From NCBI RefSeq assembly GCF_017939705.1, contig NZ_JAGKSQ010000003.1, positions 493,584 through 557,583 of the forward strand: a DNA stretch of 64,000 nt. Direction: 5' to 3'. The stretch is from Halalkalibacter suaedae (lineage in GTDB: Bacteria > Bacillota > Bacilli > Bacillales > Bacillaceae_D). A program made the translations under genes and the position numbers. Of the stretch, positions 45,642 through 55,071 are shown in pieces (positions within the stretch are counted from its first letter, which is position 1; each line of letters starts with the position of its first letter). The notes below the pieces were generated by a model. That model worked only from the letters and a program-made list of their open reading frames with translations, was not told where the DNA came from and did no database searches.

Positions 45642-46595
45642 TTAACTAAAAATAAGTCTACTTACACCCCTTGCTACTTTGAATGGTAAATGGTTAAAAA
45701 TAAAAGCCACAACCTTTTCTGGTAGTTTTCTATTGTCTTTTTCCAATTGAGTACCTTTCCAAGGAGTCATCTCTAAATACTGTTGATATTTATAAGTTAA
45801 TGGATGATTGCAGCCTTTTATCCATGGTCTATTTACGAATGCAGGGGTATAATGGATGATTGCCGGTTTAGTTTTAGCCCTTTCTAAGTCTTCCTCATTA
45901 TAGATATCTTTAAGATTGTAATAATCGATCATTTCATTTCGTGTCATCGTAAAGATTGGGGTCATAGCATTGTATTTGGGTGGTAGGATCAGTAACTGAT
46001 CGCTCAAAACCCCATTTATAACGCCTTGATCATGATGAAATACAGTTCCCTTGTAATAGTTGATAAAATTAATAAACTTTCCCTCGATACCTTCTTCTCT
46101 CCACTTTTTCAAGTTTATTAACATGACTCCCGAGTTGATATACCGTTTTTGACTATCTAAACCAACTTTCTTTTTTGTTTCAGGGCTTACTGTATCCTCT
46201 ACACCAGCTACATAATAGTCTTTTATATTTAATGTGAAAAGCTCATCTAAGTTTGTATTAATGATCGTGTCACAATCTAAGTAGAGAAGTGTATCTATAT
46301 CTTTTTCTACAACTCTAGTAGCAAACAATCTTGCATAAGCACTAATCGATATTGAATGTTCCATATTTAAGTCTAGTTCACTTGAAAAATCTTGAAAACT
46401 TAGAAAGGTTAATGATCTATTGTATTCTTCAGAGATAGATCTTAACTTTTTTCTATTAACCAACGATATTTGGTTTTCTATTAGGTGTATATTAATCTCT
46501 TTAAAGTGAGGGTTTTTTTCAAACAACGAGACCATTGATACACCAACATGCTGTGCATATCGATCATCACTAGAGTACACAACATCCATTTTCAT
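45642..46595 (-). CDS. GT8 family glycosyltransferase
   Basis: 317 residues. GT8 landmarks are VVYSSDDRYAQHVGVSMVSL, LLYLDCDTIIN (D-x-D metal motif), YINSGVMLINLKKWR, HHDQGVINGVL and a late W-K-G-x-N/H motif (PWIKGCNHPL). Family members move glucose or galactose from the UDP sugar with retention. In the eps operon between GT4 and GT32-like genes. Confidence 0.92.
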   Translation of the reverse strand: MKMDVVYSSDDRYAQHVGVSMVSLFEKNPHFKEINIHLIENQISLVNRKKLRSISEEYNRSLTFLSFQDFSSELDLNMEHSISISAYARLFATRVVEKDIDTLLYLDCDTIINTNLDELFTLNIKDYYVAGVEDTVSPETKKKVGLDSQKRYINSGVMLINLKKWREEGIEGKFINFINYYKGTVFHHDQGVINGVLSDQLLILPPKYNAMTPIFTMTRNEMIDYYNLKDIYNEEDLERAKTKPAIIHYTPAFVNRPWIKGCNHPLTYKYQQYLEMTPWKGTQLEKDNRKLPEKVVAFIFNHLPFKVARGVSRLIFS

Positions 46596-46610
46596 GTTTA
46601 TTCCTCCACA

Positions 46611-47342
46611 TTATTTCTGTATTAATTTGCGAACTCTTAGAATATTCTCTCCACCAATAATTTTAGATAGAGCTATTTTCATATACCCTTTTATCCTTGA
46701 ATTAATTGGAAGCCAACTCTTGTAAAAATAATGAATGGAGTATGTATGTTTTGTGATGCTCTTTCTACAATTAATATAATCATAAGGAGAAAAATACGTT
46801 TGTGGATAAAACTCACCTAGATTCTCTAACGTTTGTTGTTGTCCGTTCTTTTTAAGTCCTTGTTTTACAAGCATCTCCGTAATAATAGCCACATTCGTCA
46901 ATTGATCAAAGCTTCCGTCCCCATTCAAAAACGTTTTATTCTCATAAGAATCAAGAAACTCTTTAATTAGTGCATTACCTGGTGCTGCACCTATTGTACT
47001 AGTCGCTATAAAATTTTCTTGCTCAAATCCCCAGAACGAATCATGATGCAAGAGATCATCAAAGCATTTAAAGACCTCAACATCGGTATCTAAGTAAATT
47101 CCACCTTCGTAATAGAGAGCATGTACTCTCACATAATCACTTACGAAAGCAAATTTACCAGCTTGGAACGCTTCTTGAACATACTGGTTCGCATTCATAT
47201 CAAATAGCTCTTCATTCCATTCTTTTATCTCATAACCAACTAAATACTTTCGCCAACTAGCAATACATTTTTTTACAATAGGAGGCTTTTCTTTTCCACC
47301 AAACCAACAATAATGAATAGTCTTTGGAATCTTCTGCTCCAT
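46611..47342 (-). CDS. GT32-like (OCH1-type) glycosyltransferase
   Basis: 243 residues. PKTIHYCWFGGKEKPP at the start, SDYVRVHALYYEGGIYLDTD with the D-x-D motif, and FGFEQ-type following sequence mark the capsular-polysaccharide/OCH1 DXD-sugar family. Likely adds one residue to the exopolysaccharide unit. It starts 12 bases after the epsN-type gene. Confidence 0.88.
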   Translation of the reverse strand: MEQKIPKTIHYCWFGGKEKPPIVKKCIASWRKYLVGYEIKEWNEELFDMNANQYVQEAFQAGKFAFVSDYVRVHALYYEGGIYLDTDVEVFKCFDDLLHHDSFWGFEQENFIATSTIGAAPGNALIKEFLDSYENKTFLNGDGSFDQLTNVAIITEMLVKQGLKKNGQQQTLENLGEFYPQTYFSPYDYINCRKSITKHTYSIHYFYKSWLPINSRIKGYMKIALSKIIGGENILRVRKLIQK

Positions 47343-47354
47343 TACAGGCTCCTC

Positions 47355-48521
47355 TTAAACTTTGATTTTCGCTACTTTCTTAACGCAATTAATTACTCGC
47401 AATTGATCCTCTTCACTTAGATTAGAACCTGATGGTAGACATATACCAGTATGAAATAAAGGACTAGAGATATCTTCATTGCTATGCTGATAGAATGGAC
47501 ACTCCCTGAAAAGTGGTTGCAAATGCATCGGTTTCCATACTGGTCTTGCTTCAATATTTTCTTCCGCCATCGCACTTAAAAGTGTTTTTGAGCTAGCACC
47601 AAATTGTTCTTCATTTATCGAAATCGCAGTTAACCAACGATTGGAGAACGTTTGTTCAAGTTCCGGCATGAATGAAAGACCTGGTAAAAACGACAACTCA
47701 TTATGATAGCGATTAAATACCTCTCTCCTAGCATTAACTCGTTCGTCAATGACTTCTAACTGAGCTCGACCAATCCCCGCCAGGATATTACTTAGGCGAT
47801 AGTTATAACCAACTTGACTATGTTGATAGTGTTCAGCTTGATCGCGTGCTTGAGTTGCTAAAAAACGGGCTTGACTTAAGACTTCTTGACTATTGGAAAC
47901 AATCATTCCTCCACCAGAGGTCGTAATGATTTTATTCCCATTAAACGAGTAAATACCGAAGTCTCCAAAAGTCCCACTAGGTTTCCCCTTATAGCTAGAA
48001 CCTAGTGATTCAGCCGCATCCTCAATCATGGGCACGTTGTACTGATGACAAAGCGCAAGAATTTCATCCATCTTAGCACTCTGACCATAGAGATTGACTA
48101 CAATAACTGCTTTCGGCAATTTTCCAACTAAGGCTGAATCAATCAATGCTCGCTCCAAAGCCTGTGGTGACATATTCCATGTATCAGGCTCTGAATCAAT
48201 AAAAACTGGTTGGGCTCCTTGATAAAGTATCGGATTCGCACTAGCAACAAACGTTAATGTTGAGCAGAACACAACATCTCCCCGTTTTACTCCTAATAAA
48301 GAAAGAGCCAAATGAATCGCTGCCGTTCCTGAACTGACCGCTAACGCTCCTTTAACTCCAACATAATCTGCTAACTCTTTCTCAAAAGCATCGACATGTG
48401 GTCCAACTGGTGCAATCCAGTTGGTATCGAAAGCACCTTTAATATAAACTGCCTCTTTTCCTGTCATGTGTGGTGGAGAGAGGTAGATTTTATTTTTATT
48501 GATGTTGGACAAAAGTATCAT
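47355..48521 (-). CDS. epsN: DegT/DnrJ/EryC1 sugar aminotransferase (EpsN-type)
   Basis: 388 residues; a TTG three codons in (48512) lies at better distance from AAGGA and may be the real start. PLP enzyme that aminates a nucleotide keto-sugar, following the EpsC-type dehydratase. It closely follows Bacillus EpsN: KIYLSPPHMTGKE, SNWIAP-like DTNWIAPVGPHV, SGTAAIHLALSLL, FIDSEPDTWNMSPQALERAL, EDAAESLGS and SFNGNKIITTSGGGM with the PLP lysine. With epsM and epsL it forms the set that makes and loads an N-acetylated diamino sugar (bacillosamine-type). Confidence 0.93.
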   Translation of the reverse strand: MILLSNINKNKIYLSPPHMTGKEAVYIKGAFDTNWIAPVGPHVDAFEKELADYVGVKGALAVSSGTAAIHLALSLLGVKRGDVVFCSTLTFVASANPILYQGAQPVFIDSEPDTWNMSPQALERALIDSALVGKLPKAVIVVNLYGQSAKMDEILALCHQYNVPMIEDAAESLGSSYKGKPSGTFGDFGIYSFNGNKIITTSGGGMIVSNSQEVLSQARFLATQARDQAEHYQHSQVGYNYRLSNILAGIGRAQLEVIDERVNARREVFNRYHNELSFLPGLSFMPELEQTFSNRWLTAISINEEQFGASSKTLLSAMAEENIEARPVWKPMHLQPLFRECPFYQHSNEDISSPLFHTGICLPSGSNLSEEDQLRVINCVKKVAKIKV

Positions 48522-49146
48522 CTTCCTTCACTTTGATTTTTGCCGGAACTCCTACTGCCGTACATTTGTTAGGAACGTTATTAATAACTGTAGCCCCCGC
48601 ACCTACTACAGACCACGATCCTATACCTACATTCGGAATCACTGTAGCTCCTGCACCCACATGCGCGCCTTCTTCAATAGATACCCCCCCAGTTAATGTG
48701 GCGTTTGGTGATAGATGAACAAAATCACCTAGATGATTGTCATGCTCAATAACTGAACCTGTATTAATAATGACATGTTGGCCAATTTTGGCATTTGTCT
48801 GTACTATTGACTGAGCCATTACGACAGTACCGGCTCCAATCTCTGCTGAACGACTAATGACAGCCGTTGGATGAATTAATGTTAGATAATAGGTATCAGA
48901 AAGATTAAGTCTCTCAACTATCCTTTTTCTCACAACATTGTTTCCAATTGAGATTAGAAACTTAATATCGCTATATAAGTCAATCAGTTTAGGCACAGAA
49001 TGAATTGGGCCAATATATTTATCATTTTCCAAATCAAAAAAAGAGTATTTATCATCTAAATACCCTATCACTTCAATATTTAGCTGATCTGCAGTCTCCT
49101 CGACAACCCTACTATGTCCGCCTTGACCAATTAAAATTAATTTCAT
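48496..49146 (-). CDS. epsM: Sugar O/N-acetyltransferase (EpsM-type, left-handed beta-helix)
   Basis: 216 residues. N-terminal ILIGQGGHSRVV is the UDP-sugar binding loop of PglD-like acetyltransferases, followed by hexapeptide repeats (GAGTVVMAQSIVQTNAKIG, then VHLSPNATLTGGV) and a C-terminal GVPAK. It acetylates the amino sugar made by the EpsN-type enzyme. It overlaps epsN by 26 bases and epsL by 4. Confidence 0.93.
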   Translation of the reverse strand: MKLILIGQGGHSRVVEETADQLNIEVIGYLDDKYSFFDLENDKYIGPIHSVPKLIDLYSDIKFLISIGNNVVRKRIVERLNLSDTYYLTLIHPTAVISRSAEIGAGTVVMAQSIVQTNAKIGQHVIINTGSVIEHDNHLGDFVHLSPNATLTGGVSIEEGAHVGAGATVIPNVGIGSWSVVGAGATVINNVPNKCTAVGVPAKIKVKEDDTFVQHQ

Positions 49147-49757
49147 TCTGAACCACCACTAGCCTTTGATTGTAACCCCTTGAACGGTTCCATCGTTACA
49201 TTCCCTTCTTGGCTAATCCCTTCAGATTTGAGCACCTTGTAAACAGTAAGGAATATTATTTTTAAATCTAGGAAAAAGGAGCGATTCTCTACGTACCAGA
49301 CATCTAAAGCAAATTTCTCTTCCCACGAAATCATATTACGACCATTTACCTGAGCCCACCCTGTAATACCTGGTCGAACCTGATGTCTCTTTCTTTGTTC
49401 CTCTGTGTACAGAGGTAAATAGTCCATCAATAAGGGTCTGGGGCCAACTAGGCTAAGTTTCCCTCTAATGACATTTAGCAGTTGAGGAATCTCATCTATG
49501 CTATATCTTCTTAAAAAAAGCCCAAACGAATTCAGTCTTTTATCATCAGGTAATAGGTTTCCATTCTTGTCTCGTTCGTTAGACATTGTTCGGAACTTAT
49601 AAAGATAGAATGGTTTCCCATTTAATCCAGGACGTTGTTGTCTAAATAAGATTGGAGATCCTAGTTTTATTTTTATACCGGTAGCGATTAAGATAGCGAA
49701 AGGCATGAGACATAAACTACAGATTAGAGATACAATTAAATCGAAAGATCTTTTCAT
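49143..49757 (-). CDS. epsL: Undecaprenyl-phosphate sugar phosphotransferase (EpsL-type initiator)
   Basis: 204 residues: one N-terminal membrane segment (LIVSLICSLCLMPFAILIA) and the catalytic block FRQQRPGLNGKPFYLYKFRT, RYSIDEIPQLLNVIRG, LVGPRPLLMDYLPLY and RPGITGWAQVNGRN. It starts repeat-unit assembly by putting the first sugar phosphate on the lipid carrier. Its ATG overlaps the small gene upstream (ATGA). Confidence 0.95.
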   Translation of the reverse strand: MKRSFDLIVSLICSLCLMPFAILIATGIKIKLGSPILFRQQRPGLNGKPFYLYKFRTMSNERDKNGNLLPDDKRLNSFGLFLRRYSIDEIPQLLNVIRGKLSLVGPRPLLMDYLPLYTEEQRKRHQVRPGITGWAQVNGRNMISWEEKFALDVWYVENRSFFLDLKIIFLTVYKVLKSEGISQEGNVTMEPFKGLQSKASGGSE

Positions 49758-49915
49758 CCTCCCACCCCCATTTCAGTACTAATAGCGATTAATAAGTCGC
49801 GTCTAATCTCGTTCATCACATCCTCAAGCTTCACTTGGTCATCATCAGCTTTAGAATAAACATTTAACAGAATTTGTTTGAATTGTTCTTGATTCAAGTT
49901 AACAGGTTGGTTCAT
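49754..49915 (-). CDS. Small hypothetical protein in the eps operon
   Basis: 53 codons between the EpsG-type polymerase and the EpsL-type initiator. The sequence begins MNQPVNLNQEQFKQILLNVY and ends STEMGVGG; it is predicted to be helical, acidic and soluble. AAGGAGA lies ahead of the ATG, and the stop overlaps the next start as ATGA, which supports translation. I recognise no family. Confidence 0.65.
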   Translation of the reverse strand: MNQPVNLNQEQFKQILLNVYSKADDDQVKLEDVMNEIRRDLLIAISTEMGVGG

Positions 49916-49931
49916 CAATCTTTCTCCTTGC

Positions 49932-50999
49932 CTATAAATATGGGCTTCTATACGAGATATTTAAAGAGATAACATGCTCATAAAAGAAGTAAATGAAATA
50001 AGAAATTAGGATAGTTATATAGATTAGCTTTTGATCCTTCTCTTTGAATAGTTTCACAATCCAAGCAATTAATACAAGCTGGTATAAACCAAAGTAAATA
50101 GTAAAGCGTGCGAATATCCAATTCTGGGAGGAAATTATCATAAATAGCAGGTTCAATAAGCTTAAATTAACGATATAATCACTTTTTGGAGAAAGCTCAC
50201 GTAATTTTTCTCTACCCAAAAAAGCAAGAGCTAGCGGTGCTGCACTAACAGCTATTCGGATTACACTAGCCCCTTCCCCTTCAAAGCCTACATAATGACC
50301 ATACTGTGTATCTTCAATAGCTGAAAAGAGTAATTGTGTAAACTGGTTATAGCCCAATACGATTAACACGGCTACTACTAGAAGCATAAAGGTTAATTTT
50401 GTCCATGCCTCTCTTCTTACTAAAAAATAAATAGGAATTAAAATAAGAGCACTTTGATGAAAAGTTGAAGCAAAAAGAACAACTAACATAAACCTCTTCC
50501 ACTTACCTTCAAAGATATATTTTGTTGCTGCAAACACGATTGAAGCCGCTAGAAACTGTCTTATTCCATTCATTGACACTAGAAACAATCCGCTTGTGAC
50601 ATAGACATATAACGCCACTTCAATTAATCTAGCATATTTGTACAACGTCAAAACGATTAGTACATTTGTAATAAGTGCAGTAACAAAAATCATAACCTGT
50701 GCATCTTCGGAAAATTGCTGAAGGATCATTTGAAGGATACCAAAACCAATATCTTTGTTATTCAGAATTCTATCCCAAGTGAAATCATGTATTTCATATG
50801 CATGCATATAAAAGTATGTATCTCCAATTGTGTTCCGTAAGCCCGAAACTAATACTAATGAGAGCAGACCTAACATAATCCAAAACTTACTCGGTTTCAC
50901 AATTGACATTGAGTCAGTTACCGTCACTGGCACAGCAAAATATCTTGCAGTTAGTGAAAAAATAAAAACAAGAGCAAGATTTAAATAAAGAATAGTCAT
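49932..50999 (-). CDS. epsG: EpsG-family polysaccharide polymerase (Wzy-like)
   Basis: 355 residues, about ten TM segments. The pattern GLRNTIGDTYFYMHAY after the second segment, then MNGIRQFLAASIVFAATKYI and FASTFHQSALILIPIYF, is characteristic of the EpsG/Wzy-like family. It polymerises the exopolysaccharide units outside the membrane. Confidence 0.9.
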   Translation of the reverse strand: MTILYLNLALVFIFSLTARYFAVPVTVTDSMSIVKPSKFWIMLGLLSLVLVSGLRNTIGDTYFYMHAYEIHDFTWDRILNNKDIGFGILQMILQQFSEDAQVMIFVTALITNVLIVLTLYKYARLIEVALYVYVTSGLFLVSMNGIRQFLAASIVFAATKYIFEGKWKRFMLVVLFASTFHQSALILIPIYFLVRREAWTKLTFMLLVVAVLIVLGYNQFTQLLFSAIEDTQYGHYVGFEGEGASVIRIAVSAAPLALAFLGREKLRELSPKSDYIVNLSLLNLLFMIISSQNWIFARFTIYFGLYQLVLIAWIVKLFKEKDQKLIYITILISYFIYFFYEHVISLNISYRSPYL

Positions 51000-51013
51000 T
51001 GCTAATTCCTTTC

Positions 51014-51910
51014 CTATACCACTTTTACTACATCCTTTGTTTTTAATCGAATATAAGAATACAACACTACTCCAAAGGGTACGGCTAACACGGTTAAGAG
51101 TTTATTAGGACTTTCTTTTATAAAGTGAATATTCCTCATCAACAAACTACTCGAAACGTAATGTATAGCTTGTCGAAACTTATAAACTTGGTTCGCATAA
51201 GGGAGTTTCATTAGTTCTTGTCTATAGAAAGCAAAACCTTTTGGATTCTTCCTGTATTGCCTTAACATATTTAAAGATGAACCGTCCTCCAGGTACTCAA
51301 CGACACAAAGGACTTCATTCATTAACAACAACTCATATTCTTGATCTAATTTATAATACTTGTAAGCTAATCCAACGTATTTCTCATTCTCAAAAACAGG
51401 ATAAGGATACTGTTTGGTTAATTCTGTCCGATAAACCAATTTCTTATCGCCAGTGATTCCATGCTTTGTATATAAATCAAATAACGTTGATTTATCAAGG
51501 TTCTCGGGCAATTTCGTACCAATTATTTCACCGTTTGTGTACGAGTCTAATCCAATGATTCCACTTACTTTATCGCTAACATGTATCGACCAAAAGGCTA
51601 GTATTTTTTCGATTGCATCAAGCGGCATGTAATCATCTGAATCAATGCATACATTTAACTCCGTTTCAATTAATTCATAGGCTGTATTATGGGCTCCATG
51701 CATACCCTGATTTTCTTGCCAATGATAGTTAATCTCTACTAAGTCTTCTGAAATCCACTCTTCTACTAGCTCTCTTGTATTATCAGTGGAACCATCATCA
51801 ATAATTAGCCAAACGAACTCTTTGTTTGTCTGATTTTTCAAACTTTCATAACATGTTCCTAAGCAATAGGCGCGATTGAACGTTGGTGTAAATACCGTTA
51901 TCTTTTTCAT
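51014..51910 (-). CDS. GT2 family glycosyltransferase
   Basis: 298 residues with ITVFTPTFNRAYCLGTCYES, IIDDGSTDNTRELV, HGAHNTAYELI and ID-x-DD (CIDSDDYMP). The C-terminal half lacks the features of EpsE, the bifunctional flagellar-clutch glycosyltransferase of Bacillus subtilis, although it occupies the same position in the operon. Donor unknown. Confidence 0.9.
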   Translation of the reverse strand: MKKITVFTPTFNRAYCLGTCYESLKNQTNKEFVWLIIDDGSTDNTRELVEEWISEDLVEINYHWQENQGMHGAHNTAYELIETELNVCIDSDDYMPLDAIEKILAFWSIHVSDKVSGIIGLDSYTNGEIIGTKLPENLDKSTLFDLYTKHGITGDKKLVYRTELTKQYPYPVFENEKYVGLAYKYYKLDQEYELLLMNEVLCVVEYLEDGSSLNMLRQYRKNPKGFAFYRQELMKLPYANQVYKFRQAIHYVSSSLLMRNIHFIKESPNKLLTVLAVPFGVVLYSYIRLKTKDVVKVV

Positions 51911-51920
51911 AACCCACCTC

Positions 51921-53021
51921 TTATATAGCAGAGTAAAAACCTTGTGACCACACCGCTGTACTTTTTATATCGTAACCTTTGTTTGTTAGTGATTGAGTCG
52001 CATTTACTCTTGTATGATTAACCTCATATGACAGTAATTCAATCCTTCTTATCCAGGTTGATTGTTCATTCAATGAGCAATAATGAACTAATTGCTCTCC
52101 CATATCAACTTCGCTAGAGATAACATCTGAGATTACACATGGCAGTCCAGCACCCTGTGCCTCTATTAGCGTCACTGGTAAGCCTTCATGTAAAGATGGA
52201 AAGACAAAAAGGTCGAAACCTTGTAGCAATCGTTCAATATCACTTCGAACACCAAGTAATCGGACCTGGTCTTGGATGTTTAAAGCCTTTATTTTTGATT
52301 CAATTTCCCCTTTTAAATCTCCATCTCCAACTAATACAAGTTCGGCATTAGGGATGCGGTCTAAAACCTCTTTAAAGAGATCTAATAGAAATAAGTGGTT
52401 TTTTTGATGATTAAATCGGCCCACATGCCCAATGACAAACTTGTCATCAAGATTTAACTCACATCGTATCTGCTGACGAACCTGTAAAGAAAAGATAAAT
52501 TTCTCTGTTTCGATCCCATTTTGAACGATTATTACATCTCTTTTATTGCCAAACAACCAATCTGCAGCCATCTGAGAACAAGCTAAAAAATGGGTAGCAT
52601 TAGGGGTGATATGTTTACCTGCATACCATTTATAGAGTCTAGCTGGTAGACTCCCCTCGCTACTCGTATTATGACTATGTGCGATTCGTACAGGGATTTG
52701 GTTTTTTTTCGCGGCCTGTAAGACGAATCCGCTCATCTTATCCATGTGAGAATGTACGATTTGATAATTTGAGTATTTTTCAAAGAACTGTGATAGTGCC
52801 TTAATATACCCAAAATGCCCCTTATCTGTAACATATGGAATTCTGTGTATAATTCCACCCATTCCCTTTATCTCCTCATCAAACAGACCTTCCTTACAAG
52901 TCAAGAAGTCAAATTGCACTTTTGAACGATCCATGTTTCGATAAAGGTTCATGAGAAGGGTTTCTGCACCGCCTCGATTCATATTGACAACGACATGTAA
53001 CACCCTTACTGGACTGCCCAC
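51921..53021 (-). CDS. epsF: GT4 glycosyltransferase (EpsF-type)
   Basis: 366 residues. [57 protein letters not shown] and FVFPSLHEGLPVTLIEAQG are the expected GT4 blocks and follow Bacillus EpsF closely in order and length. It starts 16 bases inside epsD. Confidence 0.92.
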   Translation of the reverse strand: MGSPVRVLHVVVNMNRGGAETLLMNLYRNMDRSKVQFDFLTCKEGLFDEEIKGMGGIIHRIPYVTDKGHFGYIKALSQFFEKYSNYQIVHSHMDKMSGFVLQAAKKNQIPVRIAHSHNTSSEGSLPARLYKWYAGKHITPNATHFLACSQMAADWLFGNKRDVIIVQNGIETEKFIFSLQVRQQIRCELNLDDKFVIGHVGRFNHQKNHLFLLDLFKEVLDRIPNAELVLVGDGDLKGEIESKIKALNIQDQVRLLGVRSDIERLLQGFDLFVFPSLHEGLPVTLIEAQGAGLPCVISDVISSEVDMGEQLVHYCSLNEQSTWIRRIELLSYEVNHTRVNATQSLTNKGYDIKSTAVWSQGFYSAI

Positions 53022-54163
53022 CCTAGTTCCTCCTGTTCCATATACGACTTATAAGTAGCAGTTGTTTGATTTAATGTATTTTGTATAGAATACTCCTTCA
53101 CCTTCACCAAGCTCCCTGCCCCCAACTGATATCGTAGCTGCTTCAGAAAGTAAACCTTTTCCAGCCTGCTCGCAAAACCATCCACATCATAAGGATCCAC
53201 CAAAAATCCATTTTTTCGTTCAGCTATTAACTCACGATGACCTCTGTTCTGACTCGCAACAACCGGCAGGCCACAGGCCATTGCCTCCATAATATTCACA
53301 GGCAACCCCTCACGTAAGCTTGAAGCAACAGCAAGATCACAAGCAGGCAAGAGATGTTCTAGATCATGTCGAAAGCCCATAAATTCGACTCGATCTTCTA
53401 TACCAAGGTTTTCGGCTAATTCTCGACATTGCTCTTTTAATGGACCTTCTCCAGCAAGCAAAAGACGAGCTACAGGGAGCTCGTCTTTTACTCTAGCCAG
53501 TGCTTTTATAAGAAGCTGCTGGTTTTTGTTTTTATTGAATTCTGCTGCATAAATCAAGAGGAAATCAGAAGCTTGATACCCAAATTTGCGTTTGGCTTCT
53601 TCCTTTCCCTTCTCACTGACTGGTTTATAACGTTCGGTATCGACTCCGACACCATTAATATGCTTGATTTTCTTCGCTTTAAAATGGTGATCTTTAGCTA
53701 ACTGATAATCTTCTGAATTAATTGTTATTAGGCAATCCGTATCCTTTGATAAATATTTCTCAATCGGATAATAGACTAACCAATTAAGTAAGGGTGCTCC
53801 TTTACAAAAGTGAAAACCATGAGCGGTGTAGATGACCTTCGTCCCTTGTTTTCGTGCCTTGCGAGCTGCAAGTCTTGCTATTACTCCACCTAGTGGCGTA
53901 TGGCTATGAATGATGTCATAGTCATGTTCTTTCATCAAAGTTCTTAATTGCTTATATGCTTTGAAGTTTGAGAGTTTAAATGGCGATCGGTGAATTGGTA
54001 TAGTAAATTTTTTATCTGTAAAAGGTAACTCATTATTACCTGCTGCGGCTACGTGAACATCCCAGCCTTGCTCCTTAAACCATTGCATATAAGGTAAATG
54101 AAAGGCGCTAAAATGATAGTCAACTGTTGCACAATAGAGTACCTTCTTCACCAAGTTATTCAC
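53006..54163 (-). CDS. epsD: GT4 glycosyltransferase (EpsD-type)
   Basis: 385 residues. [55 protein letters not shown] and [20 protein letters not shown] match the EpsD group. The ribosome-binding site AAAGGGTG overlaps the first codon, so the real start may be the in-frame TTG at 54154. It overlaps the gtaB-type gene by 8 bases. Confidence 0.92.
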   Translation of the reverse strand: MNNLVKKVLYCATVDYHFSAFHLPYMQWFKEQGWDVHVAAAGNNELPFTDKKFTIPIHRSPFKLSNFKAYKQLRTLMKEHDYDIIHSHTPLGGVIARLAARKARKQGTKVIYTAHGFHFCKGAPLLNWLVYYPIEKYLSKDTDCLITINSEDYQLAKDHHFKAKKIKHINGVGVDTERYKPVSEKGKEEAKRKFGYQASDFLLIYAAEFNKNKNQQLLIKALARVKDELPVARLLLAGEGPLKEQCRELAENLGIEDRVEFMGFRHDLEHLLPACDLAVASSLREGLPVNIMEAMACGLPVVASQNRGHRELIAERKNGFLVDPYDVDGFASRLEKVYFLKQLRYQLGAGSLVKVKEYSIQNTLNQTTATYKSYMEQEELGWAVQ

Positions 54164-55049
54164 CCTTTACTGATTTAATCACTTCTCGTTCCATAACCTT
54201 TGTCAAGTAGTTAAGTAGATCGTATTTTAACTCATTATGTTTCAGAGCAAATTCAATTGTGGTTTGGATGAAACCCATTTTTTCCCCTACATCATATCTC
54301 GTTCCTTCAAAATCACAAGCATATACTGCTTCATATTCATTAAGCTTAGCGATGGCATCTGTTAATTGAATTTCGCCACCTGCACCTGGTTTAAGATTCT
54401 CGAGGATTTTAAATATCTTCGGTGTTAGAATGTAACGACCGAGTATCGCGAGATTAGATGGAGCATCATTAAGATTTGGTTTTTCTACCAACCCATCTAC
54501 ATTATAAAAACGGTCACTCATTTTCTGACCACTAACAATACCGTAGCGTGACACGTCTTCATCACTTACGGTTTGAACTCCCAGTATAGAAGATTGGTAA
54601 CGATCAAACTGATTCATTAACTGCTTTAAGCAAGGTGTCTCTGAATCAACAATATCGTCTCCTAATAACACAGCAAATGGTTCATTTCCGATAAATTTTC
54701 TAGCACAATAGATTGCATGCCCGAGTCCTTTTGGCTCCTTTTGCCGGATGTAATGAATATCCACAAGTGTTGAAGATTTTTGGACTTCATTAAATAATTC
54801 AATCTTCCCCTTACTTAGCAAATTCTGTTCTAATTCAAATGAATGGTCAAAATGATCTTCAATTGCTCGTTTTCCTTTACCTGTAACGATAATAATGTCT
54901 TCAATTCCTGAATTCACGGCTTCTTCAACAATATATTGAATTGTCGGCTTATCAATAATTGGTAGCATCTCTTTTGGCATAGCTTTCGTTGCAGGTAGAA
55001 AACGAGTTCCAAGCCCCGCTGCTGGAATAATTGCTTTTTTGACTTTCAA
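54156..55049 (-). CDS. gtaB: UTP-glucose-1-phosphate uridylyltransferase (GtaB/GalU-type)
   Basis: 297 residues from a TTG start. [20 protein letters not shown] is the nucleotide-binding loop; [27 protein letters not shown] and [10 protein letters not shown] complete the family pattern. It makes UDP-glucose from UTP and glucose-1-phosphate for the eps glycosyltransferases and GalE. An eps-located gtaB is not found in the Bacillus subtilis eps operon, so precursor supply is built into this operon. Confidence 0.95.
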   Translation of the reverse strand: MKVKKAIIPAAGLGTRFLPATKAMPKEMLPIIDKPTIQYIVEEAVNSGIEDIIIVTGKGKRAIEDHFDHSFELEQNLLSKGKIELFNEVQKSSTLVDIHYIRQKEPKGLGHAIYCARKFIGNEPFAVLLGDDIVDSETPCLKQLMNQFDRYQSSILGVQTVSDEDVSRYGIVSGQKMSDRFYNVDGLVEKPNLNDAPSNLAILGRYILTPKIFKILENLKPGAGGEIQLTDAIAKLNEYEAVYACDFEGTRYDVGEKMGFIQTTIEFALKHNELKYDLLNYLTKVMEREVIKSVKGE

Positions 55050-55071
55050 ATTTCCCCACTCCTTTTGCTAG

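Noticed and set aside
51014..51910. EpsE flagellar clutch
   Set aside because: Position fits, but beyond the common GT-A motifs the sequence does not resemble EpsE, and no motility gene is linked.
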